A program made the translations under genes and the position numbers. From NCBI GenBank assembly GCA_018873245.2, contig JAEMBT020000006.1, positions 8,143,855-8,207,854 of the forward strand: a DNA stretch of 64,000 bases, in the 5' to 3' direction. Every line of letters begins with the position of its first letter. Position 1 is the stretch's first letter. Under the pieces are notes generated by a model. It did not search any database, was not told where the DNA came from, and saw nothing but the letters and a program-made list of their open reading frames with translations. Shown piece by piece: positions 56,701 to 64,000 of this stretch. Source of the DNA: Archegozetes longisetosus. Its lineage: Eukaryota; Arthropoda; Arachnida; Sarcoptiformes; Trhypochthoniidae.

Positions 56701-58065
56701 TAAGAATAAATGAATTCTAAATTTTTGGCCACTTACAAGTCTGAAGAGTATGTTTTACTGACGAGTTAGGAGTTTTCATAAACTATAATCCGAGATTGTA
56801 ATTCTCAGACTTTTGAATCAATATTTGATTCTACATTTTCAAGACCTAAGCTGTCTCAATTGAATGATCTTTAGCATAAAAATTGAATTTTCTCAGAAAC
56901 TCATTGGAGTCTTCTGCTGATGTGAATATGTATTAAACATAACGTTGCAAATAAAACTTAATAGACAAAAATGAATCCCTCCAATCACTTGTTTTATGGG
57001 ACTTTAGCTCAGTTTAGACATAGATATTGATAAAATGTTAGATAAAAATGTTCATTTGCTCAAAACTGATAAAGGTTGAAATAAGAAACAGCCTAAAAAC
57101 GACATTTGTATGTAAAAAAATTAGCTCAATAGCCAAATACATTATTGAGAATAGCTTTTCTGAGTAGTTGTTCCAATATTTATGAGTATCTCCTCCACAA
57201 GAACAACATTTCAATTTGATTACGCCCATAGACATATTATTATAATTCGCAATACCAAAACAATTTCATGCCCAATATGAGTCAATTTAAAAGATAAACT
57301 AACTTAAAAGCAACAAAAATCATTTTAGTTAATAATATATTCAATCTAACAATCGGATAGAAAAACAGACGAATATTGAAAGTGTGCTGCAATATATTTA
57401 AAGCGCTTGATTTGATACTCTCAAAAAGATTAAAAATGCCATTTAGGCAAAAATGAATCTTTTTTATATTAGATAATGGCTCAAAGTTTGCAATGTTATA
57501 ATAGCCTTATCTATGGAGTTATATTGTTTATGAGCCATACCCTCGTATATATTATGTTACATATTTTATAACAGTCATTATAAGACTCCGGAACATACTT
57601 TGCTTTTTACTAAGAATTATTTTTCAAGATAAATACTGATATTTTTATATAAATTGCGTCATTTCGCCCTTCGAGTATATTTTCATTCAAATAAAAGTCA
57701 ATTTTCAGGTACTTATGCGCCAAATTTATTCGAGGGATAGCAAAGTTCGTGTTTGAGAGAGTCAATAACGAATTACTTACCAAAAGTTCATTATTACTCA
57801 TAATCAATCATTGCTATTCCCAAGTATATCAAATCAATCAAATTTTAGTTTCATCTACTTTGTACTATTTAATTATAATATTCTACCTGAGCAATTTCAT
57901 TCTTTTATCATAATATTAAAATATCATAATTAATGCGCTTCTATAGCAAAAGTGTATTCAATATAAAATAACTCAAGTTTTATCAAAGTCTAAGGATTAG
58001 AATTACATTACAAGCTTAGTCAATGTGATTTAAGTGTACAAAATGCCATAATAATAGAAAAAAGT

Positions 58066-58097
<32 letters not shown>

Positions 58098-58098
58098 T

Positions 58099-58137
<39 letters not shown>
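58066..58137. repeat. Compound (GT)n(GA)n microsatellite
   Basis: About five GT units run directly into roughly thirty GA units, with one GTGG interruption near 58097-58100. This is the only long dinucleotide array in the window besides short AT runs. No gene is adjacent. Confidence 0.97.
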
Positions 58138-58141
<4 letters not shown>

Positions 58142-60058
58142 AAAAACTAATCAGAGGAAATTGGCTTTCAAAAAGACATCAAAAATGTTGCTTAAGATTG
58201 CCTTATGTTGAGTAACTGATCACACGTTCAATGTGTCTGATTAAGTGACACATTATCTGAGTTTAATGTTTGACTAGTAATTAGGAGTAAAAGAATTATG
58301 CTTTCAGATTTGCAGATTATAGGCTTTTTATGCTTGTTTGTGAGATTTCTATTGGAAAAGATGCGAAATGAACCATAATCATGTTAGTTTTATGCTTTAT
58401 GCTTTTGGCACAATTCTCCATATCTACTAATTATTCCACTTAGTTCATCTCTACTAATTATTCAACTTAATTTGTTTTTTATGTTTGTGTACTCGTCTAC
58501 TATTGTGTTGTTGAACTTACATTTTTTGCTGCTTTTTATTATATGACTAATTCCTCTCCTGTTGCCAAACACGCCAGTATTGAATCTCAAGTATAACTAT
58601 GAAAAAAATTGAAAGCATATTTTCTGTTATTATTTGAATCTTTATCGCTATAGTAAATCAGTTGAACGAATAAAGTAACATTGCTTGAAATACCAACTAT
58701 TCAAACTAATTACCAATTTTGACTAACAATAAAAAAGTATTCAAACTCGAACGATAACCTTTGAAAATATTCTCATTTTAGATAAGCCCTTTCACTTTGG
58801 CCTAATAAATTATCTAACAATGTTTCTTGACATTTAAGCGCATTAAAGGTCAAGTTCTTAAATATGAGATGCAAGTAATGAAACCCAGTGACAAAGCCAG
58901 AAAATTTCAAGTGGGTACGCATCAATCATACTTAGTTTTATTGAATACAAACTTTCCTGATTCAAATCTATTGTATCCTAGTTTTAAATTTAAATTGTGA
59001 GGTATTTTTACTTTATTTCCTTGTGATTATAGCAAATTAAGAGAATTTCACATTCAAGAATATAATACTTTTTCCATCAACTTAACGACAAATTTGAGAC
59101 GAAAGTCTGAGTCGAAGGTATCCAAACAGTGAAGGCTTGTTGTGCAGCTGCCAAACAAATTATTGCATAAAATAGGTTCATTACTTTGATGCCACAGGTA
59201 AGGACTTGATCTTAAATTTGAATTCTAAGATTTAAAGAATATCTGAAAGACGTTAAAAATACTCATGTTATGTATAGCATTCGAACAAATGTATGAGAGA
59301 TATCTATTACGGGATCCGAACGTGTGTTAATATCATAATCTGGTAATTTACTAATGATGTACGCACAAATAAACCAATTTACTACAAGCTAGGAGTTTGT
59401 TAAGATTTTAGATTTTATTAGAATCAAGAGATGATGCAATTGAGTCAATCAATTTCGATTGGCTTTTAATACTCATTGTGATAAGAGTAAACATAATTAA
59501 ACTTACAAAAGGCCTTTAAGTCTCTTTTCACTTCAGGTGATTACTGATAGTCAATAGACTGAGCTATTCTACACCTGCAGTAAGTTACACGATTGATAAA
59601 AATCTTATTTCTCGGAGCTTTCGAAGCTTCGAGATTTGTCTTAAATTAAGAGCGTTTATAAATCAACACTGTCTAATACAAAAGTTTACTTAAATCCATT
59701 CAATTATTCCATTTTCAACAAATTAGTCAATAGACAAAAGTGAAAAGATTGCACAAAAATAACAGTAAAACAATTATTGTCAATATAATTGATCATTATT
59801 TAGATTTGTAATTAAGTTAATGGACGTTGAATAATGTGCGATCTTTAGAATCAATAATACTTAGCAATATTACTCTATAGAAAGATTATTATGCAACCTA
59901 TACGGTCAAACTTTTCCGAAAATTCTCAAATAACTCTAATAAGATATCAATTAATCACAAACATATTTTTCATTAAATATTCACTAACATCTCATCTGAC
60001 TAATTAAATGAAAAGTTTTATTTCGCTTGTGATCAATGAAAAGTATACGAACGGTCGA

Positions 60059-60125
60059 GTGGGAGCTATAAAGTGTTATCTCTAATGTTATTTCAATTAG
60101 AAGACAGCACTTGATAGCAGTCAGC
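60059..60125. repeat. Small palindromic repeat, copy 2
   Basis: The left half reads GTGGGAGCTATAAAGTGTTA then TCTCTAAT. The right half reverse-complemented reads GACTGCTATCAAGTGCTG then TCTTCTAAT. It is the same palindromic family as 53682-53750, more diverged, and it overlaps the end of the cysteine-containing frame at 60093-60320. Confidence 0.5.
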
Positions 60126-60320
60126 CAACGAAATTATGTTCAGATAGCTGGGCCTATACTTCGAATGTGGTATTTTATTATTAATATCTTTTGTGAGAGA
60201 GCTATCACAGAACAAGCAGCTTTTTGATTGATTTTCATAGTCTGCATCCAAACAAGTGTATAAGCTTTTAGTCAATATAGTCTTATTTTTTGTCACTACA
60301 ATTTTAGCTGAACAGATCTT
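60093..60320 (-). CDS. Possible cysteine-containing terminal exon, unrecognised
   Basis: After a pyrimidine-containing stretch ending in GCAAAG, a frame of about 73 codons opens with ICSAKIVV and contains a CLFCDSS motif, five cysteines in all, ending ADCYQVLSSN and a stop. Composition is more balanced than in the flanks. Against it: the last codons lie inside the small palindromic repeat at 60059-60125, so the stop is repeat-derived. No other exon and no known Cys framework were recognised. Confidence 0.15.
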   Translation of the reverse strand, partial: KICSAKIVVTKNKTILTKSLYTCLDADYENQSKSCLFCDSSLTKDINNKIPHSKYRPSYLNIISLADCYQVLSSN

Positions 60321-61837
60321 TGCAGGAGTAAGTAAATTGATCAAATTGATACTATGAGGACTAGCTTCTGTGATTGTAAAAGTTATAGAATATAAAGCTG
60401 CTCAGCATCAGAGCTGGTGTTTACAGTTAAATTGACCTTATGTACTTCGCTGTATAAATAACTCAATAAAAATCGCTCTTCAAATACACAGCTATTTAGT
60501 TATGGTCTTAGTATGCTACTTTTCTTCAACATCTTTCTTAAAGTGATCGCGTTTTGGCCCCAAATTACTTGTAAATAAATTATGTTTGCAATATTTTCTA
60601 TATGTCTCTGAGCATTCTGTTGAAAGCATTTGTAATCAAATTTGTTACACATAAAAAACACGCACATGCCTTTACAAAATTGTCAGATGATCGGAAACTT
60701 GTTTATAAACTTGATTCAAGGCTCATACGTTATACAATGATAAAGAGCTACTTTGATGCTAGTAATCTACTACTGAATCGATGATTAGTTCGTAAAAATT
60801 GCGAATCTAGAGTAGGCGTACAGAGTCTTATTCATGTGTGACTTTACCAACTAGTTAAATCAATTTGCTGGATGCGAATATATTTAATCAAACAAATCAG
60901 TACTAATGGTTACAAAATGACTAAGATAAATTCATTTTGTCCAATCTAAAACACATGAAAGTGAAGTATTGAACTAAAATCAATTTTATAGTTAGTAATT
61001 TGACTCATTTACTAAATTACTCTTATTAGATGTAGGCTTATGATTTTTTGTTTTTTTGACATTAAGACTGATTAAATAAAATGTGATTGAGTAATAGACA
61101 AATCTGTACCAAAACTTACTATTAATACATTCGAACGACTCTTTAGAGATATAAGCACATTTACTAAATCTTTAGTCAGGCTTATTTGTTAAAATATAAT
61201 CGTTTCGTTTCTAATTGATTCTCAACTCATTTATATGTGCAACATTCTACCAACAAAATGCTCTCAATCAAATTCCACAACTGCTTCTGACCAACCATTC
61301 ATTTGGTAACTCTATTCAATAATAGTTACTATACTCGAATGTACGGTATATTTACACTCAAAATTAATCCCTGATACTGATAACATCTGATGGAGAGCGA
61401 ATTATGTTTTGAGGGCACGTTTCCCATCATATACACTATTAGCTGTTATTACACGTACGTAGCATGCATCTTATTATATGTACATTTATAAATTTATGAA
61501 CAACCCTTTGGACATACCCTTTAACATAACTTTACTCTAGTTGCCATCGGCGATTAATAATTTTTTAACTGTACAATATATGCTATGCTTGAACTTCGAG
61601 TAGAGTATAGCCAGAACTTTATGCATTAGTTTCTAATTTGTTCTTTTAATTTGCATAAATTTGAGTGAATGAAAGAAATTTTCACATTATTAATACAAAA
61701 ATTATGAAACATGATTCACAGCTGTTACGAAATTATAATTATTTGTATTACTGATTCAGTCGATTGAAAGCAAATAGTGATCATTTTTTAGCTGATTTCA
61801 AGACAAACCTTTAAGTAATTTTTGTCCAAATATCGTT

Positions 61838-61905
61838 GGATGAGTGCTATAAAGTTCTATCTCTCATTGAGCGAACATAAAAAATAAGGTTTCATAGCAC
61901 TAACC
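61838..61905. repeat. Small palindromic repeat, copy 3
   Basis: The left half reads GGATGAGTGCTATAAAGTTC then TATCTCTCATTGAGCG. The right half reverse-complemented reads GGGTTAGTGCTATGAAACC. It is the best preserved left half of the family and lies 110 bp before the Tc1/mariner-type MITE copy 2. Confidence 0.55.
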
Positions 61906-62016
61906 CGATCATACGTCTATCTCAGTTCTATTTGCAGAGATTCTGATGTTTACAAACTTTTTAGTATAACTTTAGTTTCAAATGAAATTTGTACAAATAT
62001 GAAACAGTACTACGAG

Positions 62017-62194
62017 TACAGTCTGACCTGTTTATAGACAACTGGTCGGTGGCTAGGAAATAAGTTGCCTACAAACCGATTTGCCTATACCCCAAGTCTT
62101 TAACATACGATTGGATTGGTTGATGCTTAACAAATCATTTGCTAACAACCGGGGTTTCCTATAACTGAATTATCAATAATCAGATCAGACTGTG
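62017..62194. mobile_element. Tc1/mariner-type MITE, copy 2
   Basis: The same family and orientation as 12820-12995. It shares the CAGTCTGACC start, TATAGACAACT, TTTGCTAACAAC, CCTATA and the CAGATCAGACTG end, with many substitutions and small indels between. The left side keeps TA; the right side is now TG, consistent with age. Two diverged copies 49 kb apart show a dispersed family. Confidence 0.72.
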
Positions 62195-62245
62195 GTATTA
62201 AGTATATGAAATAAAATAAAAGATTTCATAGTTGTCGACTTGCAC

Positions 62246-62494
62246 CACAGTCGTAGCGCAGTAGCTCTTCAGAGATTCCATCAAAATTTAGGTATGGGCC
62301 TGCGTTGAAAATAAAACTTGCTAAAACTTTGAAACTATTTGACGCATCAATCGATTGCTTATTGTTAAACATTAATCAAAGGCTTGGTAACAGACTAACA
62401 GATATTCGAATGTATGTTATTGCTCACTCAACAAATCTGAGCATTTCATTTGAGATTTCGAGCCCCCCAGACTAACAACCTGGCTACGGCAGTG
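62246..62494. mobile_element. 249-bp element with CGTAGC-type ends
   Basis: The left end reads CACAGTCGTAGCGCAG and the right end reverse-complemented reads CACTGCCGTAGCCAGG, an imperfect terminal inverted repeat. CACTGNCGTAGCCAGG-like termini recur on hAT-type non-autonomous elements in invertebrates. A poly-C/G run (CCCCCC) lies inside the right end. The left end also resembles the A box of a tRNA, but no B box or cloverleaf follows. A target duplication is not clear. Confidence 0.4.
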
Positions 62495-64000
62495 TACGTC
62501 ACTAATTCTAACAGAGTCATTTCAACAACTTGGAGATATTTTGTAGTGCTGTATCACAAATTGATTGCCACCTTTTGCCGAGAGGAGACCAGGGTATGCG
62601 TCTACACGAACCTAACGTGAACTCAAATCCAATTTTATCTTACTTTGGAAAGTTTAATTCAAAATTTTTGTTTTAACGACTACTACTTTTCATTATTAAG
62701 ACTACATGATGTAAAGACCAAAATTAAAATTAAGCCCAACAATTAAAGGCTTACTACAAGATTGACTTAAGCTAGTTGCGTCTGACTCGAAAAGTTTTGA
62801 GCCACAGAAGGTTGGATCTCATTTTTTGATATCGACCACTTTTCTAACTACGATTCATATGAGAAGATGAGTCGCATTTGGTATTTTTTCAATCAATAGA
62901 AGTGACTCAATCAAGATTACCTTATAAATTTCTTTTTTTTTTTCATTAAAGCCAGACTTTAGACATTAATGGAACAGATATCGTATTTGAAACTTTAGCT
63001 TGAATCAAGTTTAAGTTGGACAGTATGTCATGTAAACACTTTCCATGTATGTCTTGTCTCTCAATTTCTGCTGTGAGTGAGAAATTAATATCACTTTCCT
63101 ATACATGTTTGATGTATCGCAACGATGTCTTGCGGGCTCAACATGTTTTCTTTTGTTTTGCCTAAAGTTTATACTTTTATTCACAGAGTTCTGGTATATG
63201 ACGAATATACTAGCAAGATGATTCTTTCACTACATTTTTATGCGATTTTTCCACTTAATTCACTTCTCTGTAGTGAATCATGCTGAAAATATCACAAAAT
63301 GCTAATTTTAATTTTTAGAGTATATCAGCCGTAGGACTGATTCATTTATTTTCCTATCTAATTTAAAATCTCTCAACAAATTAATAAGTATTCATGAGTG
63401 TTATATATTGATTCTCTATAACCGCATTATGCAAAAAATTTCACATTAACCAAACGCTGGAGGAATTCTGTAAACATAACTTTGAGGCAATTGTAAGCAT
63501 TAAAATGAGAGAATCACTACTGAAAGAGCCAACTTGTTTATTTTCATCACCAATTCTAGCACATCAAAAGTTTTCACAAGAGTAAAATTAATTATGATTA
63601 ATTAATTGTCAATTATAAACAGAGTACATTTAAATTTAAATATTCAAAAATCTTGAAAAGACTAAAGGCATCACAAAATTAATGCAAAATTTGTAGCTTA
63701 AAAATCTATTATAATTTTCACTCATCAGATCTAAAAATAATCTTTAATTTTTCCCATTAGATTTATGGTTTGTTTCTGGATTATTGGCAAAAAAGTTTGT
63801 AAAAACTGTAAGAAAATAAAACCTTAGTGCAAGACATTTGTTAGACTTTTATATGTTCTATATTGATTATCAGTTCAAATGTCGTACGTTTGTTTTATGA
63901 AATTTCGGAAATTGATTTTTCCTATAGTGAAGTTCTGTTTTGTTTTATAAAAAAAATTGAATTTTGATCCGTTAGCCTCTTGAAGATGAAGAAAAGAACC

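Larger units (their letters stand above)
53126..64000. other. Repeat-containing spacer to the window end
   Basis: This contains the palindromic family copies, the microsatellite, the second MITE copy and the element at 62246-62494, plus two weak coding candidates. No confident exon was found. The region from 62.5 to 64 kb is plain AT-rich DNA. Confidence 0.45.

Overview
This window is AT-rich eukaryotic nuclear DNA. The two genes that can be read with confidence are both spliced, have GT-AG introns, encode animal proteins and lie on the minus strand. One encodes an R-Ras/Ras64B-type small GTPase. The other encodes an allatostatin-A (galanin-like) neuropeptide receptor. An allatostatin-A receptor together with a possible gustatory-receptor-like gene suggests a protostome, most likely an arthropod. 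Nothing seen here fixes the species. There is no sign of bacterial, organellar or viral origin.

Layout. 1-4065 is AT-rich spacer. 4066-7247 (-) is the Ras64B/R-Ras2-like gene, five coding exons, 200 residues. 7248-16013 is intergenic and holds two short DNA-transposon derivatives. 16014-20123 (-) is the allatostatin-A receptor, four coding exons including a 31-nt micro-exon, 416 residues. Its 2.3-kb second intron contains a small same-strand frame that starts like a secreted protein. 20124-33915 is gene-poor and rich in inverted repeats: a hAT-like MITE, an inverted duplication of a decayed coding-like segment, a second hAT-like element, and an 869-bp element with 300-bp arms. 33916-34476 (-) is a tentative chemoreceptor-like gene fragment. 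34477-52857 is mostly featureless, apart from a pair of perfect hairpins, a small tandem repeat and a mariner-type MITE. 52858-53125 (-) is a GC-richer coding-like island with two overlapping hydrophobic frames, possibly a frameshifted gene relic. 53126-64000 holds three copies of a small palindromic repeat, a GT/GA microsatellite, a second copy of the 12.8-kb MITE, and an element with GYCGTAGC-type ends.

The two firm genes would both act in signalling: one as a GPCR for an inhibitory neuropeptide, the other as a prenylated GTPase. Nothing in the sequence links them functionally. Many small exons elsewhere may have been missed, because exons here can be as short as 31 nt and coding can only be recognised by eye when the protein family is well conserved.
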